Assembly (NCBI GenBank): GCA_937876055.1
Contig: CALEIW010000001.1
Span: 1 to 9,463 of the forward strand
Direction of reading: 5' to 3'
Origin: an uncultured euryarchaeote
Lineage (GTDB): Archaea; Thermoplasmatota; Poseidoniia; Poseidoniales; Thalassarchaeaceae
DNA: 9,463 nt
Within the stretch, counting starts at the first letter, position 1. Each line of letters opens with the position of its first letter. A model generated the notes under the pieces. The model had not been told where the DNA came from. It saw only the letters and a list, made by a program, of their open reading frames with translations, and ran no database searches. A program made the translations under genes and the position numbers. This document shows positions 1-7,196 of the stretch, piece after piece.

Positions 1-2957
1 TCTCTGCGCCCTCTTTGCAGTACAATGGCTAGGCCAATTACTAGGGCGATTGAGAACATAATTCCGATTAGCATTAGTCCTGCAGTCAGAACTGTGAATG
101 TTGATTTGTTTTGATTATCCCCCTCGCCTGACTCTTCAGGAGTTATTTCAACAGGTTCGGTGGCATATGCCTTGTATTGTTCAGTTGTTGAGCGGTCGAA
201 TCCTTGTGAGTCTACAGCATTGACTGAAAGGGTTACGTAATCCCCTATCATGAGGCCTTCCCCATTATTTGCTAATACAATAAATGGACCCATATTGTAA
301 GACGTACCAAAGTCATTACAAATTCCAGTGATGCTGTTACAAACACTCCAAATTACTTTAATTTCTGATAGTTCAAGATCTCCTACATTTTCGATGGTTA
401 CGCTAGGGTTCAAACCAAAACTTGTGGAAGAAATATTGACACTTAAATCGCCGAATCCCGATGAATCAGCCCATAGAAGTGGCAGATCATTGACTACGCT
501 AACTGTGATTATGGCGGCACTGGAAGCTCCATGTCTATCTTCAGCAGTAACCGTCACCATCTCTTCTCCTGCATCTTCCCAACTCATTGTAGCAAGGCCA
601 GAAATTGGATTATACTGAACTGCGCCGGGAACAAAGGTCGTCACGGTAATCCAAATATCCTCTTCGGAATCATCGACATCCGAGACCATATCTAAAACAT
701 TGAAGGTCAATCTGTCACCAGTTTGAAGGACTGGATTAGAATATTCGCCTAAGTCAATGTTTGGAGCGTCATTCACATTGTTGATATGGAAAATAATCAC
801 TGTATCTGATTCTTTGACACCATCGGATGCTCTAACTGTGATTTCAGCTGTACCAAAACTATCGTCATCCAGAGCAGCAACGTTGAGAGTCTGGTCGTAA
901 ATTTCGGCTGATACTAATGATTCATCACTAATGCTGACGACAGATAATGAGAGAGTATTTGCAGGAACTGAGTTTCCATTATCATCTGTGTCGGTTAGGA
1001 ATTCCGTCAGTACTAGGCTAGACGAACCTCCTTCATCAAATCCTTGAGTCGGGATTCCGCTCCAACGTGGCTGGCCATTTTCGATGACGTTAAACATCAA
1101 AGTTCCTGAATTGACGTCTTCCCCATCATCGACGGTGATGAATATTCCTTGAGAAATTGAATTTCCTATGCTGTCGTAGGAAATTTCGTCAAAATGAACA
1201 CTGATTTCAAGTGTCTGAGGGTCATAGGAAATGAATTGGTGAGCATTTGAATCAATTATTAGTTCGGCATGAGAAGTTTCAGCGTCGCTAACCAAGCCGA
1301 CTATCGACACAGCCTCAACCGTGTCGACCTTCACGGTCGGGATTCCTGCATAACCATCGTCACCAGGCCCTAGAATCCTAGGTAATGCATTTCTCAATTC
1401 AAAGGCATTTTCTGTAATTTCCCACTCTGATGTTTGTCCGCCAGAGTCTGTCCATTGCATACGGATATCGTAGGACCCGGATTGAGAACTCATTGGGGGA
1501 GTGATTGTGTGAATGTAGCGAGAGTTACCTCCCGTTCCTACCATGTCAATTGCAGTAATCCAAGAGTCGTCCCAAGTATCTGTACCATGAACGCTGTAAT
1601 GTAATTCTGCGCTCATAGTTGACATATCATCGACCAAATCATTCGGCAGTGCTGTAGATTCAAATTGGATCGGTGTACCTCTCTCTACGCTAGAATCTGC
1701 CACTGCAACCGGACGATTAGGCACGGGAGGATTGTCATGCAGAGCAAGGCCATCTAGGTAGTCATTGGAAGATACACGATCTCCAATCATTCCTGATATT
1801 CGTGCTCTAAAGGAGGAAGTCCCTGATGCTGCTAGAGTGATGTCGCTTGTGTCGAACATAGCAGTGTAGGACTGAGTTCCTCCGACCGAAAGTTGGTTGA
1901 TTGAAATGCCACCGAGGTGAATCTCCTCGCCATTTGAGAGGTGATAGATATCGATGCTACCTCCATCGCTATATTCCTCGGCTCCATTATTCGCGATATC
2001 AACCTCAAGGTCGAGTATGTCGCCTGCAACAAAACCATTGTTTCCATTTGCATTTCTAGCCTCAAAGTCAACTATTCCTATATCGATTAACGGAGCCATA
2101 TCTAGATCAATAGAAGCATAGACCTCATTGTAGGTTGAATAATCTCCATCCATCAAAGCGAATACAGGCCAGAAATTTTCCCACTGAGTATTTCCACCTC
2201 CGGCTCTTACGGAATTAAGCGGTTTGTCCCAAGTTAATGTCTCAACCTGATTCGGTATCAAAGTCACTTCTGTGAAATCGTTATCAGCGGAAAGTAACCA
2301 TTCTCTGAAAACATGGTGAGGTCTACTTCCATCATCATATGCCTCGGCTCCAATTTTCTCAGTCACGGCTCCATAAACATACACCGTAATGTCACTAGCC
2401 CCTTGGTAAGTTATGTCGAGAGTTGTAGTCACTGTATCTCCTGCGGAATTCAGAGCTATTCCAAGTTCCATGCTAAAATCACTAGCATCAGCGTGCATAC
2501 ATCCTCCTGCACTAAAGTCTGCATCGTAATAATTTGAGCCTGCCGAGCCAACCTTGTAGCATGAACCTGAGGTTTCGTCTGCGAAAGCGAAGGTTGGATA
2601 ACCACTAGATGAGGCCATGATGTGGTTTCGCCTATTTGTAGGTCCATCAGAAGGCCAGCCGCTAGAAGCACCCTCAAAGAATGAAATGTAGGTGAAATCA
2701 TCTGTATTGCTGTTCTTCAGGTTGACTAGAGAAGGAGAGGCGCTACCCATACAAGGCCCACACCAGTGTGCCCCAACATATTCACCAAAGACTGTGTGAC
2801 CGGGGCTGACTGCAAATCTAGGCATTTCTTTTGCCTCTAATTCCTGCCTCTCAGTAGTCTCTTGCTCAATCATGAAATATCCCATTGAAGACATTGTTAG
2901 AATTAGCAGTGTAATCGTCAAGGTTGAGATTTTCTCCAACCGGTCCACTAGCATCAT
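1..2957 (-). CDS. Large membrane-anchored surface protein: thioredoxin-like domain plus Ig/cadherin-like repeats (3' end off window)
   Basis: The minus frame is open without a stop from the ATG at 2957 to the left edge, giving at least 985 residues. Residues 12-28 are hydrophobic with no clear cleavage site, so this is a signal peptide or an uncleaved anchor. Residues about 47-155 look like a thioredoxin fold: WCGPC at 65-69 (Cys66, Cys69) and a probable cis-proline in GYPTF (Pro121), with extra Cys133 and Cys153. Next come beta-rich acidic domains: a CARDB/Ig-like one at about 286-375, a second Ig-like one at about 409-525, and cadherin/VCBS-like ones at about 530-850 with the typical VNDAP linker at 728-732. 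A final Ig-like domain holds the pair Cys873/Cys880. Residues about 955-977 form a transmembrane helix followed by QRGRR, a stop-transfer signal, so the true C-terminus is probably just past the edge. I infer an envelope protein with thiol-disulfide or adhesive function. The fold assignments are by eye. ATG codons at 2957 and 2954 are both possible starts; promoter spacing fits 2957. Confidence 0.85.
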   Translation of the reverse strand, partial: MMLVDRLEKISTLTITLLILTMSSMGYFMIEQETTERQELEAKEMPRFAVSPGHTVFGEYVGAHWCGPCMGSASPSLVNLKNSNTDDFTYISFFEGASSGWPSDGPTNRRNHIMASSSGYPTFAFADETSGSCYKVGSAGSNYYDADFSAGGCMHADASDFSMELGIALNSAGDTVTTTLDITYQGASDITVYVYGAVTEKIGAEAYDDGSRPHHVFREWLLSADNDFTEVTLIPNQVETLTWDKPLNSVRAGGGNTQWENFWPVFALMDGDYSTYNEVYASIDLDMAPLIDIGIVDFEARNANGNNGFVAGDILDLEVDIANNGAEEYSDGGSIDIYHLSNGEEIHLGGISINQLSVGGTQSYTAMFDTSDITLAASGTSSFRARISGMIGDRVSSNDYLDGLALHDNPPVPNRPVAVADSSVERGTPIQFESTALPNDLVDDMSTMSAELHYSVHGTDTWDDSWITAIDMVGTGGNSRYIHTITPPMSSQSGSYDIRMQWTDSGGQTSEWEITENAFELRNALPRILGPGDDGYAGIPTVKVDTVEAVSIVGLVSDAETSHAELIIDSNAHQFISYDPQTLEISVHFDEISYDSIGNSISQGIFITVDDGEDVNSGTLMFNVIENGQPRWSGIPTQGFDEGGSSSLVLTEFLTDTDDNGNSVPANTLSLSVVSISDESLVSAEIYDQTLNVAALDDDSFGTAEITVRASDGVKESDTVIIFHINNVNDAPNIDLGEYSNPVLQTGDRLTFNVLDMVSDVDDSEEDIWITVTTFVPGAVQYNPISGLATMSWEDAGEEMVTVTAEDRHGASSAAIITVSVVNDLPLLWADSSGFGDLSVNISSTSFGLNPSVTIENVGDLELSEIKVIWSVCNSITGICNDFGTSYNMGPFIVLANNGEGLMIGDYVTLSVNAVDSQGFDRSTTEQYKAYATEPVEITPEESGEGDNQNKSTFTVLTAGLMLIGIMFSIALVIGLAIVLQRGRR

Positions 2958-2980
2958 GAAGTAATGCTGTTATCTAAATG

Positions 2981-2987
2981 ATTTATA
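2981..2987 (-). promoter_or_regulatory. TATA box of the surface-protein gene
   Basis: The minus strand reads TATAAAT, centred about 27 nt upstream of the ATG at 2957. Archaeal TATA boxes sit about 26-27 nt before the transcription start, so the transcript probably begins at or next to the start codon and is leaderless. No Shine-Dalgarno motif lies between the box and the ATG, which agrees. Confidence 0.6.
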
Positions 2988-3011
2988 CATAACCCTACAA
3001 TGTCTCACATC

Positions 3012-3035
3012 AAAAAACGACCCTTAAGGGGTCGT
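3012..3035 (-). terminator. GC-rich hairpin with T-tract on the minus strand, in a divergent spacer
   Basis: A perfect 7-bp stem (ACGACCC at 3017-3023 paired with GGGTCGT at 3029-3035) closes a 5-nt loop. On the minus strand the stem runs directly into TTTTTT (3017-3012), the shape of an intrinsic terminator. It lies about 25 nt upstream of the surface-protein TATA box and about 38 nt upstream of the TATA-like box of trmI. It may stop antisense transcription arriving from the minus-strand aldo/keto reductase through trmI. Alternatively it may be an operator palindrome shared by the two divergent promoters. Sequence alone does not decide between these. Confidence 0.4.
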
Positions 3036-3072
3036 AGAATAAGGATGATCACTGGAATGTAGAATCGAAGGT

Positions 3073-3085
3073 ATTGAAATAAATG
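3073..3085 (+). promoter_or_regulatory. TATA-like box of trmI
   Basis: The AT-rich element ATTGAAATAAATG is centred about 24-25 nt upstream of the ATG at 3105, the spacing expected for a leaderless archaeal promoter. No Shine-Dalgarno motif precedes the ATG. Confidence 0.45.
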
Positions 3086-3104
3086 ACCGTTACAAGCAGT
3101 AATC

Positions 3105-3929
3105 ATGGCAGGCTCTGAGGCATCATCTAAAGACTCCAATTGGATGGCTCTGAGGGAAGATGATGGTAGAGCATATCTCGTCAACAATGTGCCCGGTGAA
3201 GTCAAGATAAAGGGTCTTGGAAGGTTCGATCCTTCGGTACTTTTGGAAGGTTATTCATTGGGGGATAGAATCACTGTTGGACAGAAATCTTTGACCATAG
3301 TTGAAGCCGCTCTACCCGAGGCTCGAAGAAACATGAATAGAAGGGCACAAACAATTGGAATCAAAGACTCAGGATTTTTGATTTCATGGATGGGAATTGG
3401 TACCGGAAGCCGTGTACTGGAAGGCGGTCATGGCTCTGCGGGCCTTGCAATGAATCTTGCAAATGTAATGGGCTCAAAGGGATATTTGATCTCAGTAGAA
3501 AACCGTCCAGAACACGCGGAAGTTGGCAGGAGTAATATGGAAAGACTGGCTGAGTTTTCTACAGATTTCCCCTCTTGGAATTTATTAGAAATGGATTTGC
3601 AAAATGCGGCTTCCGAAGTTACAGGAATATGTGGTGAGTTAGACGCTGCAATAATCGATATCGCAGAACCTTGGACGGTTGTCTCCGAGATTTCTCAAAC
3701 CCTCAGAATCGGAGGAAGGATTGCGTGCTATTGCCCCACCACCGCTCAATTAGAAAAGTCCTGGAATAAGGTCGAAGAAGACGGCCTTGTCGTAGAATTT
3801 GCCGGTGAAATAATCGAAAGACGATGGTCAAAAGCGGGTAAGGGCGGTGTCCGCCCGGGAAATCAGCCAATGGGGCATACTGCATTTTTGTTAATCGCGG
3901 CAAAAATCGCCAATTTGGAAGAGGATTAA
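3105..3929 (+). CDS. trmI: tRNA (adenine-N1)-methyltransferase, TrmI family (m1A57/58)
   Basis: A 274-residue SAM-dependent Rossmann-fold methyltransferase. TrmI enzymes methylate N1 of adenine 58 (and 57 in some archaea) in the T-loop of tRNA and act as homotetramers in the cytoplasm. Visible features, in order: a small N-terminal beta domain (about 1-75); RRAQTIGIKDSGFLI (79-93), matching the family's R-x-Q-x-I-x-x-K-D entry to the catalytic domain; SAM motif I, EGGHGSAG (106-113); the acidic residue after the second strand, VEN (131-133); motif IV DAAIIDIAEP (180-189), which corresponds to the family's D-L-P-x-P region; and a C-terminal RPGNQPMGHT (250-259) matching the conserved RP...GHT end. 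The length is normal for the archaeal family. The start is supported by the upstream TATA-like box. It is divergent from the surface-protein gene and convergent with the aldo/keto reductase. The family call is firm; whether position 57, 58 or both are modified is not visible. Confidence 0.9.
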   Translation: MAGSEASSKDSNWMALREDDGRAYLVNNVPGEVKIKGLGRFDPSVLLEGYSLGDRITVGQKSLTIVEAALPEARRNMNRRAQTIGIKDSGFLISWMGIGTGSRVLEGGHGSAGLAMNLANVMGSKGYLISVENRPEHAEVGRSNMERLAEFSTDFPSWNLLEMDLQNAASEVTGICGELDAAIIDIAEPWTVVSEISQTLRIGGRIACYCPTTAQLEKSWNKVEEDGLVVEFAGEIIERRWSKAGKGGVRPGNQPMGHTAFLLIAAKIANLEED

Positions 3930-3959
3930 TCGTCATCAAAGTGTCTTCAGCTGACGATT
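3928..3959. terminator. Inverted repeat spanning both convergent stop codons (possible bidirectional terminator)
   Basis: AATCGTCA at 3928-3935 is exactly complementary to TGACGATT at 3952-3959, an 8-bp stem around a 16-nt loop. The left arm includes the last bases of the trmI stop codon, and the reductase stop codon lies in the loop. Neither strand has a long T-tract after the stem, so termination here is only suggested by the position between convergent genes. Confidence 0.35.
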
Positions 3960-5018
3960 TCCGTCTCCGCCCGGACCTATCCAATCCGCAGGTTTGTTTC
4001 CAAGTATTTCCTCAATAGATTTCATTTCCTCATCGGTCAAAGAAAGGGCGACTTCGATACAACCCAAATTATCCCTTAGTTGATCTTCTGTCGTCGCACC
4101 CAAAAGTATGGTCGATACATTTGGATTCTTCAAACACCAAGCAAGAGCGAGTTGCGCTGGAGTGCATCCTTTGCTGTTAGCAAAATCAACTAACTTACCG
4201 ACTATCTCGAACTCGCCACGCGCCTTTCTTTCTTCCAAATCCTGCAACATCCAGTCGTAACCTGATTGTGTGGGGCGTGAATCTTCAGGAATGCCATCAA
4301 GATACTTACCGGTTAGGAATCCTGACCTAAGTGGACTCCAAATTGTAGTTCCAATCGAATATGGTGGGTTGTAAAGAGGGAAGTATTCCTCTTCGAACCT
4401 CTGCCTGTGAAGCATATTGTACTGTGGTTGTTCGAATTGAGGAGGCTCTAGACCTTCGCTCTTGGCAATCCAATATGCTTCGGTAATCTGTTGCGCGGAC
4501 CATTCACTTGTTCCCCAAGCGGTTGCTCTACCAGAACGGACAATGTCGGTCATGGCCCTGACGACTGTAGCAGTCGGTGTGAATGGATCCGGCCTGTGAC
4601 AAAATACCATGTCGACATAATCCAATTGCAATCTTTCCAAACACTTGTCCATACCTTCACGACAATGCTTCATAGAAAGTCCTGATTCATTTACTCCCTG
4701 TCCACCCCAGAATATCTTGGTGGTAATCACCAATTCTGAACGCCTCCAAAGTTCAGCATCTTCTGACTGTAATTCTTTCAGTGCTATACCGAATATTCTC
4801 TCAGCCTCTCCATTTGGATTACCGTAAGCCTCTGCATGGTCAAAACAATTGACTCCCGCTTCACGGGCGATTCGCATCAACTCCTTCGCAGATTTTACTC
4901 CTGCATCTCCTGTCAGTCTATCTTTGACTCCATAGGTTGCCCAGAAACCATAGGATAGAACCGAAACTTGGATTCCAGTATTGCCCATCATTCGGTAGTA
5001 CATCGAGTCGTTGTCCAT
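3936..5018 (-). CDS. Aldo/keto reductase, Kv-beta-like (AKR6-type) NADPH-dependent oxidoreductase
   Basis: A 360-residue TIM-barrel oxidoreductase that should reduce aldehydes or ketones with NADPH in the cytoplasm; the substrate is unknown. The N-terminus YYRMMGNTGIQVSVLSYG is the typical aldo/keto reductase opening. All four tetrad residues are present: Asp60 and Tyr65 in FDHAEAYG, Lys101 in TTKIFWGG and His141 in CHRPDP. Similarity to potassium-channel beta subunits is strong by eye: the RLQLDYVDMVF block, VRAM near 152-155, WGTSEWSA, the NADPH-loop motif WSPLRSGFLTGKY, the block AQLALAWCLKN, and LLGATT. The channel subunits I recall carry Asn at the His141 position, so this protein keeps the ordinary catalytic set. 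The ATG at 5018 is used here; Met6 at 5003 would also give a normal N-terminus. It is divergent from aspS and convergent with trmI, so it is probably a single-gene transcript. Confidence 0.9.
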   Translation of the reverse strand: MDNDSMYYRMMGNTGIQVSVLSYGFWATYGVKDRLTGDAGVKSAKELMRIAREAGVNCFDHAEAYGNPNGEAERIFGIALKELQSEDAELWRRSELVITTKIFWGGQGVNESGLSMKHCREGMDKCLERLQLDYVDMVFCHRPDPFTPTATVVRAMTDIVRSGRATAWGTSEWSAQQITEAYWIAKSEGLEPPQFEQPQYNMLHRQRFEEEYFPLYNPPYSIGTTIWSPLRSGFLTGKYLDGIPEDSRPTQSGYDWMLQDLEERKARGEFEIVGKLVDFANSKGCTPAQLALAWCLKNPNVSTILLGATTEDQLRDNLGCIEVALSLTDEEMKSIEEILGNKPADWIGPGGDGNRQLKTL

Positions 5019-5080
5019 GCCTCTGTGTCGGGCATCGACTACTCAAGCATTAGCACGGAGCAAAACTGACTTTCGATTTG

Positions 5081-5093
5081 ATTCATAAATTGA
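5081..5093 (+). promoter_or_regulatory. TATA-like box of aspS, possibly bidirectional
   Basis: The sequence ATTCATAAATTGA lies in the 92-nt spacer between the divergent reductase and aspS. Its CATAAAT core is centred about 24-25 nt before the ATG at 5111, which fits a leaderless aspS transcript and argues against the upstream TTG at 5078 as the start. Read on the minus strand it gives CAATTTATGAAT, which could serve the reductase with a leader of roughly 40 nt; no better box is visible nearer to 5018. Confidence 0.5.
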
Positions 5094-5110
5094 GGACCGG
5101 ACGCAAAGGC

Positions 5111-6520
5111 ATGCGCGACAGTAGCGACTGGCACCCCACCGCGTTTCGTACTCACACAATTGGACAAGTTGTTAGAAATGGGGCAGATATGATTGGAGAA
5201 CAAGTCTCGGTAGCCGGATATGCAGAAACGGTTCGGGGAAGAGGTGCAATCGCTTTCCTAATGTTGCGTGATGGAACAGGGTATATCCAAGCATTTCTGA
5301 AAAAGGACAATATGGACGAAAATGCGTTCACTGCAGTCCAATCAGCCTCTCGTGAATCGACCGTTCAGGTCACTGGAACAGTGGCTCAGAAGCGACCTCC
5401 AAAGGTCCCTGAAGGCGAACCTACCCCTCCTCCTGAATACGAGATTAACGTAACCGAGGCCAACATACTATCTTCTGCTGAAACACCATTACCGGTTGGA
5501 ATTACTGATGATGTCAATGTCGGATTGGATATCCGATTGGATAACAGACATCTGGATCTTCGTCGCGCACACGTAAATGCAATGTTCCAACTCAGAAGTC
5601 GTGTGCTTCAATATGGACGAGACCATCTAATCGGCGAAGGGTTCCAAGAAATTAATTCTCCAAAAATCATCGCAAGCGCTAGCGAGGGTGGCACCAATCT
5701 ATTCCCAATGATGTATTTCGACACACCTGCCTTCCTAAGCCAATCACCTCAGTTATACAAGCAATTAGCAGTTCTTGGTGGCTTGGAAAGAGTCTTCGAA
5801 ATCGGACCCGCATTCCGGGCTGAAAAACACGATACGTACCGCCATCTAAACGAATTCATTTCATTCGATATTGAAGGAGCTTGGATGAATGACGAAGATG
5901 TAATGGGCGTTCAAGAGAGAATGATTCACCACATTTGGAGTCAAGTCGTGGCAAATGACCTACATCTCATCGATGTTGTAAATGAATACAGGGTAAGCCA
6001 AGGTCAGGAATCGGTTACTGTGGAAGTGCCAGAACTACCGTTCCCGCGTATTCCATACTGTGACGCGATTGAGATCGTACAGAAAGGAGGTGGTGACATT
6101 GAGTGGGGAGACGATATCGAAAGTCACCACTGTGATATCATCGCTGCTGAATACCCTGGATTCCACTTCCTGCCACGATGGCCGATGTCGATGAAGCCGT
6201 TCTACATTTACCACAACGAGGATGAAAAAGGCTCTACTGGTGGCCAGTTGAGTCGCGGATTCGACCTAAATTATGGCCGTGATGAGATGACCTCTGGAGG
6301 ACAGCGAGAACATCGAGTCGATGTCTTGGAACAGAATCTAAGAAACATGGATTTGGACCCAGCGGACTTCACCTTCTACACAGATGGATTCCGTTACGGC
6401 GCACCGCCTCATGCAGGATGGGGACTAGGTGTCGCCAGATTACTGATGATTCTCACAGGAGCTGGAAATGTCCGAGAAGTTGTCTTATTCCCGCGAGATC
6501 GATCTCGTGTCACTCCTTAA
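5111..6520 (+). CDS. aspS: Aspartyl-tRNA synthetase, archaeal type, possibly non-discriminating
   Basis: A class II aminoacyl-tRNA synthetase of 469 residues that charges tRNA-Asp with aspartate. An N-terminal OB-fold anticodon-binding domain (about 12-118) precedes the catalytic domain. Visible signatures are RLDNRHLDLRR (142-152), SEGGTNLFP (191-199), QSPQLYKQ (211-218), motif 2 FRAEKHDTYRHLNEF (235-249), SGGQREHR (395-402) and motif 3 GWGLGVARL with Arg443, ending in the archaeal-style LFPRDRSRVTP. There is no bacterial GAD insertion, so this is the short archaeal/eukaryal form. I chose the ATG at 5111 because a TATA-like box lies about 25 nt upstream and the conserved RTHT block follows shortly after; a TTG at 5078 would add 11 unconserved residues. 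The OB fold carries a proline-rich insertion at 95-109, and Glu39 occupies the position of the Trp that restricts discriminating archaeal AspRS to tRNA-Asp, so it may also charge tRNA-Asn. The copper-protein gene follows after 23 nt. Confidence 0.93.
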   Translation: MRDSSDWHPTAFRTHTIGQVVRNGADMIGEQVSVAGYAETVRGRGAIAFLMLRDGTGYIQAFLKKDNMDENAFTAVQSASRESTVQVTGTVAQKRPPKVPEGEPTPPPEYEINVTEANILSSAETPLPVGITDDVNVGLDIRLDNRHLDLRRAHVNAMFQLRSRVLQYGRDHLIGEGFQEINSPKIIASASEGGTNLFPMMYFDTPAFLSQSPQLYKQLAVLGGLERVFEIGPAFRAEKHDTYRHLNEFISFDIEGAWMNDEDVMGVQERMIHHIWSQVVANDLHLIDVVNEYRVSQGQESVTVEVPELPFPRIPYCDAIEIVQKGGGDIEWGDDIESHHCDIIAAEYPGFHFLPRWPMSMKPFYIYHNEDEKGSTGGQLSRGFDLNYGRDEMTSGGQREHRVDVLEQNLRNMDLDPADFTFYTDGFRYGAPPHAGWGLGVARLLMILTGAGNVREVVLFPRDRSRVTP

Positions 6521-6543
6521 TCGAAAATAACCATATTTCTACA

Positions 6544-7167
6544 ATGGCTAAACATCGGTTAATAGGTAAAATCGGATTAGAGCAATTTGTGAAACCGGCC
6601 ATTGTGGCGAGTATTGTTTGCTTATTGCTTAGCGCAGTTCTTGCCAGCGGAAACCTTGCAAATCAAGAGGAAGGAGAGGTTGTGGTTGTAAGCGTCGACA
6701 GCACAAACTTACGTTTTTCCCCAGAAACAATTACTCTACAAGAAGGAGATTCAGTACGCTTCTTTTGGAGTGGTGAATTGCTCGCCCATAATGCAGTAGA
6801 AAGTAACGGATTGTTCAATTCAGGAGAGGCTTCAAGGAATGTAGACTATACCTACACATTCAACATTGGTGAAAATGGAACCTACGAATATGTATGTGAA
6901 CCTCACGAGGAGTTTGGAATGATTGGAACGATAATCGTCGAACCAAAAACAGCCGACGAACAAGATCCCGAAGAGGATCCTGATGAGGGGAGTGATGCTG
7001 TAAAGACGCAATCTGAAGGATTTGAGGTTCCGCATGTTGAATTGGTCGTGGTTATTGGTATTCTATTGTTGATTTATCAGATGGTAAGAATCAGAAGTTT
7101 TGGAGATATTAAACTTCAGAAAGTCCATGATGAACAGCAAGAGATGGAAGCTGAACTTTTAGAATAA
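6544..7167 (+). CDS. Membrane-anchored blue copper protein (plastocyanin/halocyanin-like cupredoxin)
   Basis: A 207-residue protein expected to carry electrons through a type 1 copper centre on the outer face of the membrane. A hydrophobic segment at about 19-36 is a signal or anchor without a lipobox cysteine. The cupredoxin domain spans about 45-134. The copper ligands are visible as His82 (LLAHNAV) and Cys118, His121 and Met126 (VCEPHEEFGM), the C-x2-H-x4-M spacing of plastocyanin-like proteins. An acidic linker (137-151) leads to a second transmembrane helix at about 164-180 and a charged cytoplasmic tail of about 27 residues, likely helical. An in-frame ATG at 6418 lies inside aspS and would add an unrelated basic stretch before the signal segment, so I reject it. 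The 23-nt gap suggests co-transcription with aspS, though the functions are unrelated. The electron donor and acceptor cannot be told from this window. Confidence 0.9.
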   Translation: MAKHRLIGKIGLEQFVKPAIVASIVCLLLSAVLASGNLANQEEGEVVVVSVDSTNLRFSPETITLQEGDSVRFFWSGELLAHNAVESNGLFNSGEASRNVDYTYTFNIGENGTYEYVCEPHEEFGMIGTIIVEPKTADEQDPEEDPDEGSDAVKTQSEGFEVPHVELVVVIGILLLIYQMVRIRSFGDIKLQKVHDEQQEMEAELLE

Positions 7168-7196
7168 ATGATATCAGATTTTAGAAACCTGTCGAC

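Noticed and set aside
328..618. Plus-strand open frame of 96 codons
   Set aside because: It is antisense to the long surface-protein frame, which shows domain motifs throughout; the plus-strand product is low-complexity Ser/Thr-rich and has no recognisable feature.
2313..2701. Overlapping plus- and minus-strand open frames of 74-81 codons
   Set aside because: Both lie in other frames of the thioredoxin-domain coding region, whose frame contains WCGPC and GYPTF; they are shadows.
6418..6543. Upstream in-frame ATG extending the copper protein into aspS
   Set aside because: It would put 42 basic residues, translated from the aspS motif 3 region in another frame, before the signal segment. The ATG at 6544 gives a normal N-terminus.
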